Shown here: piece after piece, positions 34,874 through 47,499 of the stretch
Layout of the letters: each line of letters begins with the position of its first letter
Numbering within the stretch: position 1 is the first letter of the stretch
Assembly: GCA_004431415.1 (NCBI GenBank)
Contig: QPMI01000022.1
Location: 186,001-250,000, forward strand
Source of the DNA: Cyanophora paradoxa
Lineage: Eukaryota > Glaucocystophyceae > Cyanophorales > Cyanophoraceae
DNA: 64,000 nucleotides
Reading direction: 5' to 3'
Program-made: the position numbers and the translations under genes
Notes under the pieces: generated by a model
What the model saw: the letters and a program-made list of their open reading frames with translations, nothing else
Database searches by the model: none
Told to the model about the DNA's origin: nothing

Positions 34874-37711
34874 CTAGTCGTCCGTCCGAGGCCCGCGGCG
34901 GCTCTTCTGCCCATCCCTCCGCTTCGTCTTCGTGTTCTTCTTGTTCTGCGATTCCCGCTTGGAGAGCTGAGGTGGGGGGAGAAGAGAGCGGCGCCGGCGT
35001 CGTCAGACAGAGGCGAGCGGAAGAGGGGCGGCGGCGAGCGATCGCGCACCCCGCGGAGGGTCTTCTGCTTCAGCTCGTCGCGGGACATGGGCCGTTCCTC
35101 CTCCTCCTCGTCGCTCTCCTCGTCCGACTCGTAGTCGTCCCTTTGGGAGAAAGGCGTTCGGAGAGAGAAATGGAGGGGAGGAAGGAAGCGGCGGCGCGCA
35201 CCCCGTGGAGGGGGGGTTGATGGCGAGCGATGCGGAGGCGCCGCCCGGGGAGAGGGAGCCGGCGGGCGGGCCCGCCGGGGCCGGCGCCTGCCTCATGTCC
35301 TCGCGCACCGTCGCGACGGCGACGCTCGCGGCGCCGAGGAGCACGCTGGGGCGGTCGGCCGGGAGCGACCCGCCGTCCTGCGCCACCTGCGCGCGCGTGA
35401 GCCCTCGCGCGCGGGCGCGGACGCGGTCTACTACACCGGCGGCGGGGGAGAGCACAGCGCAGCGCAGCGCGGCGCAGCCCCCTCTAGTGGCCCAGCCCAG
35501 CCCAGCCTAGACCAGCAGCCTAAGCCTCCTCTAGCTAGCTCAGCCCAGCCTAGACTTGCCCATCCCAGCGCAGCCCCCTCTAGCCTAACCTAGACTAGCC
35601 CAGCCCAGCCTCCCTTAGGCTCAGCTCCGCTCGCTCGCACCTGGTAGAGCTGGAGGAGCTCGTTGACGCGGCCCTCGATGATGCCGAGGTACTGCATCAT
35701 GTTCGACTCGGTCACGCCGTTCGTCCCCAGCATCTCCGACACCGCGCTCGAGCTGCACCCGATCTTCGTGAAGATGCCCTGCGCGCGCGCGGCGCTAAGA
35801 GTGAGAAGAGGGGCGGAGGAGAAGAAGAAGACCACAAGGGCGCGCCTGGATGCCGGTTTTGAGGTTGTTGATGGTGCGCATGGCCTGCACGTGCTTCTCC
35901 TCGTACTGCTCCGCCTTGGCCTCCGTCCGAGCCAGCCGCTCCTCCAGGTCCTAAGGGGAGGGGCGAGGGGCGGGTTCAGATGAGGCGCAGGGCAGGGCAA
36001 AGGCAGCGGGCGGCGCCCGCCCGCCCGTACCTTGAGGATGCGCTTTCGCTGGATGTCGGTAGAGACGCCCTGGCCCTTGAAGCGGTCGATCTCGCCCCGG
36101 ATCTCCCCGATCTGCTCCTCCAGCTTCTCGATCTCGTTGTTCAGCTCGTTCACGTAGTTGAACAGCGAGAAGTTCTGCGGGGGAAGGGAGGAGGGGGGGG
36201 GCGGGTCAGCCTTCCACCACCCCCTACCCCCCTCCCTCCCTCCTGACCTGGTCCTCGGCGTTGATGAAGGTCGTCACCAGCTCGTCGATGTCCGCGATGC
36301 CCGTCGCCGCCTGCCCGAGGACCGCTGAGCCAAGCGGGGCGGCTAGCTAGCTTGGCGGCTGGCCCGGGGGGTTCGGGGGGTACCTGGATCTTCGCGAACG
36401 CCTCCTCGTAGGACTGGACCTTCTCGAGCGACACGTGCTGCGACGCCTTGTCCTTCGCGATGCCCCAGTTCCCTGCCCGGTACCCGGCGTGAGCGACCGG
36501 TACCCCCCGCCCGCCCGCGCCCCCGCCCGCTTCGTTCGCTCGCACCTTTGATGACCTTCTTGCGGAGCTTGGCCTCCTCCTCCAGCGACATCTCCCCCCG
36601 CGTCGCCTCCTTGCTCTCCTGGGGTACGGGAGTGAGGGGAGGGGTACAGGGAATGCGGTGCGGGGAGGAGTACGTGCGCGGCGCGGACCTTGACGCGCAT
36701 GAGGTCCTTCATCTTCTTCTCCTGCTCCTGCTCGATCAGGCGGCCGAGCTCCTTCCACTCCTGCTCGAACGCGAGCTGCTCCTTGTCCGCCTGCGCCTTC
36801 AGCGCCGCCATCTCGTTCTGCGCCTGGTCCCTGCGCCCTTCCTTAAGAAAGGAAGAGCAAAGGAAAGGAAAGGAGAAAGGGAAGAAGACGGACCGGGCCT
36901 CGTACGCGATGTTCGATATTTCGATGATGTTCGCCATCTCCTTCTTCTTCTCGTGGAGCTCCCGCTCGAGCTTCTTGTAGATGCCGTCGAAGACGACGCG
37001 CTCCCGCCTCAGGTTGTCGATCGTCTCCCGCAGCGCCTTGTTCTGCGCCAGCGCCTCGTTGAACTTGACGAGCGCCTGCTTGCGCCGGGCCCGTCGGTCA
37101 GCTTCTTCCTTCCTTACGGCGGGGGCGGGCGCCTGCGCGGCGCGGCGGGGCGCGGCGGGGGAAGCTAGGCGGCCGGTGCGGGAACGCGCCTTGTCTAGCC
37201 TGTTCTCTAGGATGCGGATCTGCTTGCTGATCTGCGCGTTGTTCTCCTTCGCGGCGTTGACTCCGCCCATGTTCTGCCGCTGCAGGAGGATCTTGGACTG
37301 CATGACTTTGATCTGCTTGTCCAGCTCCTCAATGCGCCGCTTCTCCAGCTCTATCTTCCTCGTGTACGTGTCTGCGTGGTCCTGCGCTCCGCGTGTTAGC
37401 TGGAGGGCGCCCAACCGCGGGGCGGACCCTCCGGCAGTTCAGAAGCGCGAGGGCCCGCACCTGGAGCTTAGCTATCTGTCCCGAGACTGCCAGCGTGTTG
37501 CTGGTTATCGCGTTCCTCGACTCCATGTCTATTTCTCGCCTGAGCTCCGCGTTCTCTCGCTGAGTGCGCAAGAGCGCATCCCTGCGCAGGCATGGAGGCC
37601 GGATCAGAGCGCGACGGCGTCCCCGCCGGCGGCGGCCGGCAAGCCGGGCGCAGCGGCGGCCCCGGGCAGGCAGAAGCGCCGCGCTGTTCCGCACCTGTTC
37701 CTGGAGTCCAT
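34874..37711 (-). CDS. ODA1: Outer dynein arm docking complex protein (ODA1/DC2, ODAD1-CCDC63 family)
   Basis: Runs from the ATG ending at 37711 (MDSRNR) to the TAG at 34874-34876, about ten introns. Nearly the whole protein is coiled coil. Family landmarks are MDSRNAI-like MESRNAITSNTLAVSGQI, LLQRQNMGGVNA, ILENRLDK, ALVKFNEALAQNK, LRRERVVFDGIYKKLE, EMANIIEISN, then GIADIDELVTTFINAEDQNF and FNYVNELNNEIEKLEEQIG. In Chlamydomonas (DC2) and animals (CCDC114/ODAD1, CCDC63) this protein anchors outer dynein arms to the doublet microtubules of motile cilia. Here the C-terminus adds an acidic stretch (DDYESDEESDEEEEE) and a basic end (RRDGQKSRRGPRTDD). It shares a 269-bp divergent promoter with the plus-strand gene at 37981. 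Confidence 0.93.
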
Positions 37712-37980
37712 GGCTGTGCAGCGGGCCTGCCAGATGCGCCGGCTTCCGTGGCAGCTAAAAGTGTGACCGGTTTGTGGGGGTACGTAATAATTTAAAAAAG
37801 CTATCGATTCGCGGCCCGCGGGCGTACAGACCCGCCCGTGGTCTCTTTTGGTGCTAGCTAGCTCACTAGATAGCTGTCTCCGTCGCTTAGACCCGATGCG
37901 TCCGCCACCTTGGCAAGGACCAGCAGCTTAGCTACGTGCGGTCCCGCACTCAAACGAGCCTGTCTTAGGTAGCCGGCGCC
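37712..37980. promoter_or_regulatory. Divergent promoter: ODA1 and the Arg/His-rich gene
   Basis: 269 bp between head-to-head start codons. It contains a short A-rich patch (aataatttaaaaaag near 37787-37801) and repeated gctagctagct words. Shared control of the two genes is inferred from spacing only. Confidence 0.4.
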
Positions 37981-40900
37981 ATGGAGGGCGTGCGGAAGTC
38001 GGTGCGGCTGGCGGCGCAGACGGCTATCAAGTTCCTGGAGGATGAGCAGGACGAGGCCCGCAGCTGGGACGGGGACGAGCCGCCAGCGCAGCCGCCGGCG
38101 CCGCGCGTGCACCTGCACCTTCCCCACGCGCCGGCGCACTCGAGCCTCAAGAAGCCCAAGCGGAGGAGTGTGGACGCGGCCGAGTACGATGGGCCTTTCA
38201 TCGGGCCTCTCCCGCTTGAGCCCGGGGCAGCCCTGCGGATGCACCTCAACCTCAACTGGGACGTCATCCCTCAGGCGCCCGCGGCGACGAGCGGCGTCTC
38301 GTCCCGCACCGTGGCGGCCTCGTCGCGCCGGGAGGCGGCGATGGCGCAGATGACGGCTCGGAGCCGCTCGCAGCGCGACGCGTACTTCAGCAACGTCGAC
38401 GACGCCGTCGCGCACATGAACGCGGCGCTGGAGGCCGCGTGGCGCCGCGAGGAGAAGCGGCGCAAGCGCGAGAAGGCCCGCGTCGCGGCCGAGCGGCGGC
38501 GCCTGAGCGGCTCCAGCGGCCACGCCGGCGGAGCTGCTGGCGCCGGCGCCGGCTCCTCCGGCGGGGCGGGGAGCGACGGGGACGAGTCCTCGAGCGGGAG
38601 CGGGAGCGAGAGCAGCGGCTCCTGGAGCGGCTCTTCCTCCTCCTCTGCCTCCGCACCCTCCTCCGCCTCCGGGAGGGGTACGCCCGAGGAGGACCGCCTC
38701 GCCCGCTCCGTGCGCCAGGCGAGCGCGCTCCTCGCCGAGGTCCACCGCGCCGTGCGTACCCCTTTCGGCCGACTCCGCACGTACCACCCTCCTCCCCGCC
38801 CGCCTCAACCCCCCTCCCCACCGCAGAAAACGGACCCTTGCTGGCTCCCCATCGTGCGCTCGCCTCTCTTTCCCCGTACCCGTACCCCCTTCGGCCCTCA
38901 CCGTACCCCACCCCCCGCAGCCCGAGCACAGCTGCAGGTGCCCCAGCATCCCTCCCCTCCCCTCACTGCAGCGCCGATTTCGCCGCAGCGAATCGACGAG
39001 CGACACGGAGTGGGGCAGCGCGTCGACGCACACGTCCGTCGGCGCGGACCCCGCCGCGTACAACAGCGCCAACGTAACCCCCCCCCCCCCGCCCCCCCCC
39101 CCCGAATTATAATCCAGTACCCCAGGAGAAGAAGAGGAGGCGGCGGCGGTGGGCGCAGAGGGACCGAAAGCGGCGCGCGAAGCACCGGCGGCGCAAGGCG
39201 CGGAAGGAGGCGGCGATTCGCGACAGGGAGCGGCACGTCTTCGGGAAGATGAGCGAGGGCGGCAGCGCGTACGCCGTAGCCGCCGCGGCTGCGGCTGCGG
39301 CTGCGGGAGGGGCCGGAGAGGAAGCGGTGCAGGCCACGGCCCGGCGCCGGGCTTCCACGGCCTCACGCCTCGGGCTGCTGGGCGAGCCGACCCCGCGCAC
39401 CCAGCGGGGCCCCTCCTTCGCCGCGTCGCCCTTCGCGTCGCTCTTCCCCCCCATCGCCCAGCCCCAGCTCCAGCTCCAGCCTCAGGCTGCGCGGCCCCGC
39501 GTCGAGCGGGTGCTCCTGCAGCCCGCCGTCTTCGACTTTGGGGACGGGCTGGCGCCCCACGGGCGCGCGGGACCCCGCGGCGTGCGCCCTGTACCCCCCC
39601 ACCCAACCAATCTCTTTGTCTTAGACTTGGACGCGCGCAGGGCCAGCTGGTCACGAACTTCTCCCTGGCAAAGGTAAGAAGGGAGAGCTTAGAAGCTAAG
39701 AAGCTAAGAAGGGATAGCTTAGAGGCGGCGGGCCGGGCGCCACCGCAGGCGGTTCGGGAGGCGCTGGCGGAGGCGCGCGGGCGGGGCGGGCGGGGCGCCT
39801 CGTCGGACGGCGAGGAGGAGGAGGAGGACGAGCGGCGGCGGAGGCGGCAGCGGCAGCTGCTGCGGGTCACGCGGGAGGTCATACGGCTCCTCCTCGAGGC
39901 CGGTGCGATGCGCTATATTTAGATCTTTCTTTCCCGCCCGGCAGGGTACGGTGCGATGCGATCTTTCTTTCCCGCCCGGCAGGGTACGTGGACGAGGCGG
40001 CGGCGGTGGCGGGGGGGCGCCTGCCCCCGCTGCACCTCTTCGCGGACGGGCACAGGTACCCGCCTCCCCCCCCCCTCCCCGCCTCCCTTCTCCTCCTTCT
40101 CCTCTTGACGCCCTCGGCAGCCCGCCGGCGATGCGGGCGGCGCGGGAGCGGGCGCGGCAGGAGCAGGAGCGTGAGCACTACCGGCGCCAGTGAGTAAATT
40201 GGCGGCTCAGCTGAGCGTCGCTGAGCTGACTCTGCCACGCAGGCACAGGCACAGCCGGCACGGGAGCCGGCACAGCAGCCGGAGGCACCGCCACCACTCG
40301 CGGCACGGGCACTCGCGCCGCGGACATTCCCACCACAGCCACTCCTCGAAGCACGGGCAGCACTCGGCCGACGGGCGCGGCCAGGATTCGGGCGCCGGGC
40401 TGGGGCCCTGGGGCGGCAGCGCCGGTGGCCAGGGATTCTCCCCCTCCGACCCGACGGGGGCTTCCCCCTTCGCTCTCCCCCACTCGCGGTCGCCACCGCG
40501 GTCTCCGGGGCCGACGGGGCAGCCGCCCCCTCGGGAGGAGCCGGACCTCTCGGGATCGATCAAGATCGCGTCGTTCCAGTCGTACCCCGCCGTTGCAGCC
40601 GCGCAGGCCGCCGCCGCGTCGCAGGCGGCCGCAGCGGCCGCCGCCGCCGCCTCCGCGGCCGCGTCGCGGGGCCCGTCTCCCACAGAGCTGGCGGCGGCGG
40701 CGGAGGAGACCGCGCAGCGGCTGCGGGCGGCGCGCAAGGGCCGGGCCCTCGCCGAGAACCTGACGGTCCTCCTCCCCTCCGAACTCTCCGACGAGTCCGG
40801 CGAAGGCGGGCGGAAGCGGAGGCGGCGCCGGCGCCGCCGGCAGCAGCAGCGGCGCCGCGGGAGCGAGGGATCCTCGGGGGGCGCTCCCTCCCCCTGGGCG

Positions 40901-42078
40901 GGGTACCACGGCCCCGGGCAGCGCGAGATCCGGTTCTGGCTCTCCGAGGCGGGGCCGGGGGCGAGCCCCTCGCAGACGTACCCCCCTTCCCCCAGCAAGG
41001 TGGTCTCCCCATCCAAGCGGCCTCTACCCGCCTCCCCAGCCAAGCGCCGTTCCTCCGCTCTCTCCCCCGGCCCCGCCTCCGCCGCGGTATCCCCCGGCGC
41101 GACGTTCCCGGGGCCCCGGGGCCTCCTCCCCCCCGTGGACTCCGACGCGGTATCCCCCGTTCCCTCCCCCCTCCTCGATGGGGACCCGTTTCTCGTCACC
41201 TCCCCCCTCCTCCGACGCCCGCACCCCCTGTACCCCTCGTCGCCTTTTTTTCTTTCTCCGCAGGCGACCTTCTCCTCCCCCCCTCCCGTCGCCCCTTCCC
41301 CGCCCCCCGCCCCGGCTCCGGACTCGCCCTCGCCACCGCCACCGCCTCTGCCGGCGTCCCTACCGCCCCTGGAGCCCGAGCGGTGGCCTCGGCGGCGGGA
41401 GCGCGCGGCGCCGCCGCGAAGCGAGTACGCGAAAGGCATCCCCTCAGAACTCTTCTACACGTCCCACGCCACCGGCCGGTTCGTGCCCCCTCCCGGCTTT
41501 CCTTGTACCCCCTGACAGACCTGCCCGGCGGCAGGGATGCGCTGCAGGTTCGGGTGGACGGGGACGGGGGCGTGGAGGCGGCGCTCGCGGCGCTGGCGTC
41601 CCGTGGGGCGGCGGCGGCGGCGGAGGCGCTGCGGGCGGGCTCGGGCTCTGGCCCGGCCGCCTCCGCGGCCCGGAGCCCCCTCCAAGACGCCCCCGAAGTG
41701 GCCGCGATCCTCCGAAAGGCGCAGGCGCAGTACCCCCCCGCGGCCCGCCCCGGCCCCCGCCCCCTCGGGCCCCCCGGCGCAGCCACCGCGTCCCACGCCT
41801 CTCTGCCGGCGGCCGTGGGCGATCGCGAGGGGCGGCCCGCCGCCCTCGCCCACTCCCGAAGCGAGCCGGCTCTCATGGCAGCGGCCCCCGCGGCCGGGCA
41901 GCTCCCGCCCGTGCACGCGCGCTCCCCAAAGAAGCCGCCGCGGGAGGCGGCGGAGGCGGCGGCCGAGGCGGCCGAGGCGGTCCAGCGGAAGGAGAGGCGG
42001 GCGGCGCAGCGGAACCTCCTGCGGCTCCTCCGCGCGAAGGGCGTGGCGCTCTCCCCCTTCGAGCAGCTCGGGGCCTAG
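37981..42078 (+). CDS. Unrecognised Arg/His/Ala/Pro-rich protein
   Basis: ATG at 37981 (MEGVRKSVRLAAQTAIKFLE) to TAG at 42076-42078. About ten exons, joined at cag acceptors with frame kept: long first exon to about 38755, then exons near 38992-39073, 39126-39590, 39642-39671, 39747-39900, 39982-40056, 40121-40190, 40241-41500 and 41536-42078. I recognise no catalytic domain. Visible features: two short charged helices with AAWRREEKRRKREKARVAAE; a strongly basic run EKKRRRRRWAQRDRKRRAKH; an acidic GEEEEEDERRRRRQRQ; a histidine/serine/arginine array (about 40241-40375) of HSRHG-like units; proline-serine segments with many SP sites; and a final conserved-looking helix RKERRAAQRNLLRLLRAKG. Mostly disordered and basic. 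Nuclear, RNA-binding or ciliary/centriolar scaffold roles are all possible. The divergent pairing with ODA1 mildly favours a ciliary link. Confidence 0.68.
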
Positions 42079-42795
42079 CCGAGTCTGCAGGGCAGTTAGG
42101 TAGCCGAGGCTATGGGCCTAGTTGTAGCCTGTAGCCGAATGCGATGCGTCGACGTCGCCGAGGCCGTTGGAGGCTTGTAGCCGATATCGCTGTAGTCGAA
42201 TGCGATGCATGCATATGTCGCAGGGGGCAGGGCCCAAGCCGCAGGGCTAGGCATTTGGTTTGCAGCCAGGTTGCCAGGTGAATATTATTATTAATGCGAT
42301 GCACTGTTTCATGATGGCCATATCACGCCTGGCCAGGCCGCTGGGATAGGCGCGGCATATGGCTCCGCCACGTGCACAGCATATGCATGCATAATATAAA
42401 GCGTGCGCATGCGCAGGCTTGGATATCGCGATCGATGCCCCACCCGGGACCCTGACAACGTCCGTGCCCATGGCCAGAGTCTCCGAATGTGCGAAATTCA
42501 ATTTAATCTCAATGCAAGAAATGCTTGCTAGAACGAATGTCTGAGCCAATACCAGTGAAAGTGATGTCTGACGGTCGTCGTCTGTAAAGTTGCTCGAATA
42601 AAGGGAAATTTCGTTGAACGAACTAATCAGAAACTGGACTAAGTTATACGGCTGCATGCGCAGGAACTATGAGTAGCTAAATCAGAACTGAACTGAACTG
42701 AAACACAGTCATTCACATCGATCATTCACTAATTATAAATGATCCGAATACGTTTTAAAATCTACTACGTATACTCGCGATCGAAAGCAACGGAA
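42079..42795. other. Intergenic region between convergent 3' ends
   Basis: 717 bp with no gene recognised. The left end has repeats of tagccgaatgcgatgc (about 42115-42215). It must hold the 3' UTRs of both neighbours. Confidence 0.4.
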
Positions 42796-45700
42796 TCAAC
42801 GGTACCCCGAAGGCAACCACGAATTCTTATTCGCGTCCAGCGCGGAAACGCGTACAGCCGCCGAGATGGCCTCGCGATCGTCGCGATCGGCGATCGCGAG
42901 GCCCGCCGCCTCCGCATCGGGCTCGACCGGCACCGGCGTGGCCGGCCGCGAAGCCGCGGCGGACGCCGACGTCGATCCTGACGGCGCCAGCTGCAGGATG
43001 CCTGCAAGCGTCTGACGGATCGTCCTGGGCGGCCGCGAACGAAGTCGCATCAGATTCAAATCGAACAAATAAAAAGTGGGATACATAGAAAAGTGCGCGC
43101 ACAGGAACGTCGGCCGCTGCTGCAGGCTCCGCGAGAGGCAGGAGCGGGCCAGGGGCCGGAGCTGCTCCGGAACCACGCCGAAGGCGGCGCGGGGGAAGGG
43201 CTGCCCCTTGACCACGTGCTCGGGGCCGACGGTGGCCGCGTCGCCTCCGTAGGGCTTCCAGCCGGTCGCCATCTCCATGAGGATGATGCCGAATGCCCAA
43301 ACCTGCGCATGCGCAGGCCGACGCACATGTCAGCGCGATGCGCGCGGCACGCGCGATTGCGAGCGGCATATTATTGCATGGATCGAAAGGCTCGGGCGCA
43401 CGTCCGCCTTGACCGGATCGTTCTTCGTGTAGGTCTCGGGCGGCAGGTAGACTCTGTCGGTGAAATCGGATCCGGTGTCAGCAGAGCGGCCTGCCTGAAT
43501 TTCGGAAATTCGAGCGCACAGGGTGCCGCGGATGCCGGGGGAGGACTGTGCCGTCTCGATGCGCCGCGAGATCCCTGCTCGCGATCGCAGGTTGTCTCAG
43601 CCAATTGCAACGCCCACATCGGCGGCATGAGCAATTGCAGCATTACTTGCATACCGAAGTCGCCCACGCGCAGCGTTGGCCCCGAGCCATCATCCTGAAG
43701 AGAAGGTGAGGACAGAGCTGCGGTCACGTAGCGACTGCGCCGCGCCGCGGCGATCGCACCCCGCGGAAGACGAGGATGTTCTGGGGCTTGAGGTCGCGGT
43801 GGGCGACCGGGCGCGGGAGCTCGTGGTGCAGGTACGACATCCCTGCGTGATAAATGAGCGTGATACATTGGCGCGCGCACTGCGGCCGCGGATCCGGACC
43901 CGAGGCGATCTGGAAGGCGAAGGAGGCGACGAGGTCGGCGGGGAGCACGCCGCGGTCGACGAGCAGCGCGCTGAGCGACGTCTCCGCCAGCGGCATCACT
44001 GCGACGAACGTAAAGCAGTTACATATCCAGGGATTCAGCGTCTGAGGGCGTCGACGATATGATATATAAGAAGTTAAGGAATCGAACGAACGCACCGATG
44101 TAGAGCTTGAAGCGGTCCGTGAAGAGGGCCTCGCAGCGCAGCACGTTCGGGTGGTCGCACAGCTGGCCGGGCGCGCGGTGGCGATAAGCTTATATTAAGC
44201 TTAAGCATAAAGCTAACTGTAATGTACGAGAGCGCGTCCATATGCGAGAGTGCACCTTCTGAAGGCGGGCCCCGTGTATCTCGCGCTCCGCGACCTGCGA
44301 AAGGAAAGAAAACCAAATCATTTCGTGTGTAGCCGGCAATTTTGCAAGCTTAAGGTTTCGAGCGGCGCGGCGCCGGCGGCGCTGGCCTGCGGGTCGTTGA
44401 GGGAGACTTCCTTGACGGCCCTCTTGATGAACCGCGGGCTGGCGCGGGCGCCAGCTGCAGGCGCGTCGCGATCGCGATCGGCGCCCTCCGGGTCGGAGTG
44501 GGTTGCAATTGAGCCGGCGGCCGCGGGTCCCGTGTCGCTGCGGAGCCAGGTGGCCGACGACTCTGGCAGGGAAATCGCGTACACTGCCGCGAAATCGTCA
44601 GCTCGACCAAGAAAAGATTTAGAGGCGATATCTAGAGTCCAAGCGTAAGCACCGCGGCCGAAGGCGCCCTCCCCGAGAAGGGCGAGCGGCTCCCGGACGC
44701 TCCTGAGCAGAGGCTCGGGGACCGGCTTCAGGGGCGCCAGCGCGGCGCGCTCGGCGAGCGTCAGGTCGCCGCCGGCGTCGCCGTCGTCGGCGAGGAGCTG
44801 CAGCACGGCCGCCGCGCTGGATCCGGGGCTGGGCGATCGATCCCGACCGGCGGCATCCCCTGTCGATCCCGACCGGCGGCGGCGGCTCCTGTCGGGCGGG
44901 ACGACCAGGTTCTGGCCCGTTAGCGCCGACAGGTCGATCTGCAGCGCGAGCGCGCGTGAGCCGCTGAGCTGCGCACTCGAAATTCAACGCTGAAATTCGA
45001 CGTAGAGCGCACCAGCACGTTGGCGGGCGACTCGTCGACGTCGACGTCGTCGCTCGGGCTGGACCGCGATCGGGACCGCGATCCATGGCCGGCGCCGGGA
45101 CCGGCGGTCGCTTCCAGGAGCGAAGCCGACGAGCTGGAGGGGTGGGGCGAGCAGAGCGGCGCGCTCGCCTCGTCCGCGGCGATCGCGGGGCCGGCGCCGC
45201 GCAGGGCCCGGGCCCGAGCGCGGCGCCTCCGCCTGCAGTACAGCGCGAGGCACGCGCCGATCGCGAGCGCGGCGATGGCAATCGCGACTCCCGCAGCTGC
45301 TGCTGTGGCGCCTGCGGAGCCGGCGCCGGCGCCGGTTGCGGAGCCGCCGCCGTCGCCGTCGGCGGCCGCCGGCACCGGCGCCGGCTGCTCGTCGAGCTCG
45401 TCGTACGGAGACGGATCATCCTCGCCGTCGGGATCGAAGCCGGCATCGCTTTCGCCGCGCCAGAGCCCGAGCGCCCGCTCGGCGTCGCCGGCGCCGGCGT
45501 CGGCGTCGGCGCTCGCCGGCGGCTGACCCTCGGGGTCCGAGAAAGACGAGACGCGTACGGGCCGGTCGCTGAGCCCCGGCATGACCAGCCGGCCCGAGCG
45601 CGTGAGGTTTCTGATGGCCTCCAGGATGAGGGACCCGGGGAGTGCGGCAGGAACCGACTCGCCATCGCGGTCGGCGGACGTCGCCGCGGGTTTCAGGACC

Positions 45701-47499
45701 TGGGCGGAGAACGACCAGCACGACGGTTAGCGAATATATAACTATAGCAAAAGAGCAGGGCATCTGGCGCCAGGTCTGCACGGCGCACCTGAACGTGAAA
45801 CATGATCGACCCGCATCGGATGTCGGCGATCTTCACCCGCCCCTGCAGCTGCGCAAGCGCCCCGATGTCGAGCGTCACGCGCGCGCGCGCGGGCGAAGGA
45901 ACCGACGCGTACGCAGCGCGAAACGCACTTTGTTAAGGCCAACTCGGAGCGCATCGGAGAGAAGCTCGGAGAGCGCCCGCGTGGCGGACGCCGGTGTCTC
46001 CCGCCGCGTGTAGAGCACGCACTCCTCCCGCGACGACGACCGGGCCGACAGCCAGAGCTCGACGGCACCCGCAGCCGACGACGAAGATGTCGACGTTAGT
46101 GCCGGCATCGCCGTCGCCGTCGCCGTCGCTGGGGCGGTGCATGCGCAGTTGCGTCCGCTCGCGATCGCCGAGCTCTCGCTGCTGTCCGCGTCGCACAGGG
46201 ACGTCGACGAGCAATCGGCGTTGCAGAGTTCGACCTGCAATACCGGGCGCGCGCGGCAAGGTCAGTCGCGGCGCCCGGCGTCGCATGCGTCTCCGTGTCT
46301 CAACGAACTAAAGAGACTGGGCGCACGGCGCGGATTGCGAGCTCGATCTTGGCGGACCCGTCCACTCGAAATCGGTCGCGTTCCCCCGGGCCCGATATCG
46401 ATTTCCGGTCAAGCCTGCTGAAGCGCGTCATGATCATGAGCGGCAGCGTACGCGTATGATATATTCGAGATATATATATATATATATAGCGCGTTGGGAG
46501 TGGACTCTCCGGGACCCATGGCCAGAGCAGGTCGACGTCGCTAGCGCTAGGTGGCTATAGATCCGGCCATTCGGAGTGTAACAAGGCTCGGAAGCGGGGT
46601 GAGCAGGGCGACGAAACGAGTTATATAGATGATGATGCATATGATTTGAGGAGCTGGGGTGACGTTAAAACAAAACCGAAAGGTAACAAAAGAAAAGGGT
46701 GCAAGGGGCGGAAGATGATTCAGACGACGGATGAATGCATATGAGTAATGAGAAGAAACTAAAGATTGTTTACGTTAAATCCGCTGATCCGTATACATAG
46801 TAATGATCATGATAATGAGACCGAGCCGGGGGGGACCATGGCCAGAGCCGTTGGGGCAGGGGGCCCTGGGGGCAGAAAGAGGCGAGGGGTAAAAAAGCGG
46901 GCGGACGGGGGTAGCAGGGCTGGCGGAGGGTAGAGGTATAGGCGAAGGGGAGGAGGGGGGGAAGGGCAAGGGGGGGGGGGGGGGAGGGGGGAAGGGAGGG
47001 CAGGGGAGAATTCGAACCTGCAGGAGGCGATATCAATGCAGCCCGCCCGGACGCCCCCTGCTGCCCGCCCCTCCGCAGCTGCGCGTCCACGTGGCGCCTG
47101 CATCCGAAGAGGTGTCGAACCCGGCTCGGCTCAGGGGCGCAGATCTAGACGCGCTGAAGCTAGCGCCGGTGAAATATTAATGCGCACCTCGTTAACGTTG
47201 CACTGATCGTGGGGAGCGGAGACGGCATCTTGCAGCGCGCCCCGCAATCCGCGGCTGCTGCGAGGCTGCCGCGTTGGATCTACGGCCGCAATGCGTGGCC
47301 ATGGATCGCCGATGCGCATGCAGACTGTATCTGGAGTGTCTGCTTCGCTCCAATGTATGGCTCTGCCTGCAGCTGCCTCCAGCCGCAGCCGCGAGAGGCT
47401 AAAGGCGACGAGCACTAGTACTAATGCGAAGATTACAGCCACGCGCGTTCCCGTGCACGTGACTGCGCTGTAGCTGGAGTTGGGAGTGTCCATATGCAT
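42796..47499 (-). CDS. Receptor-like Ser/Thr protein kinase with ectodomain
   Basis: Best start is the ATG ending at 47499 (MHMDTPNSS), followed by a hydrophobic segment RVAVIFALVLVLVAFSL acting as signal or anchor. A large intron (about 46245-47175) joins CNVNE to VELCNADCSSTSLC. The ectodomain (about 45000-46245) includes LQGRVKIADIRCGSIMF. A second transmembrane helix AAGVAIAIAALAIGACLAL is followed by a stop-transfer CRRRRRARARALR. The kinase domain has LLGEGAFGR, FIKRAVKEVSL (the lysine), HPNVLRCEALF, HRDLKPQNIL, VGDFGM, LPPETYTKND and VWAFGIILMEMATG. All catalytic residues are present, so an active enzyme is expected, with an arrangement like tyrosine-kinase-like (TKL) receptor kinases. 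It ends at the stop at 42796 after WLPSGYR. The 5' end and ectodomain exon borders are uncertain; the kinase call is firm. Confidence 0.8.

Noticed and set aside
37858-39882. A 674-codon open frame on the minus strand opposite the Arg/His-rich gene
   Set aside because: It is a shadow of GC-rich coding sequence. The composition is Arg/Ala/Pro salad without family motifs, while the plus strand has a credible start, splice sites and charged-helix patterns.
40207-41439. A 410-codon minus-strand open frame
   Set aside because: Antisense shadow of the long exon of the plus-strand gene at 37981-42078.
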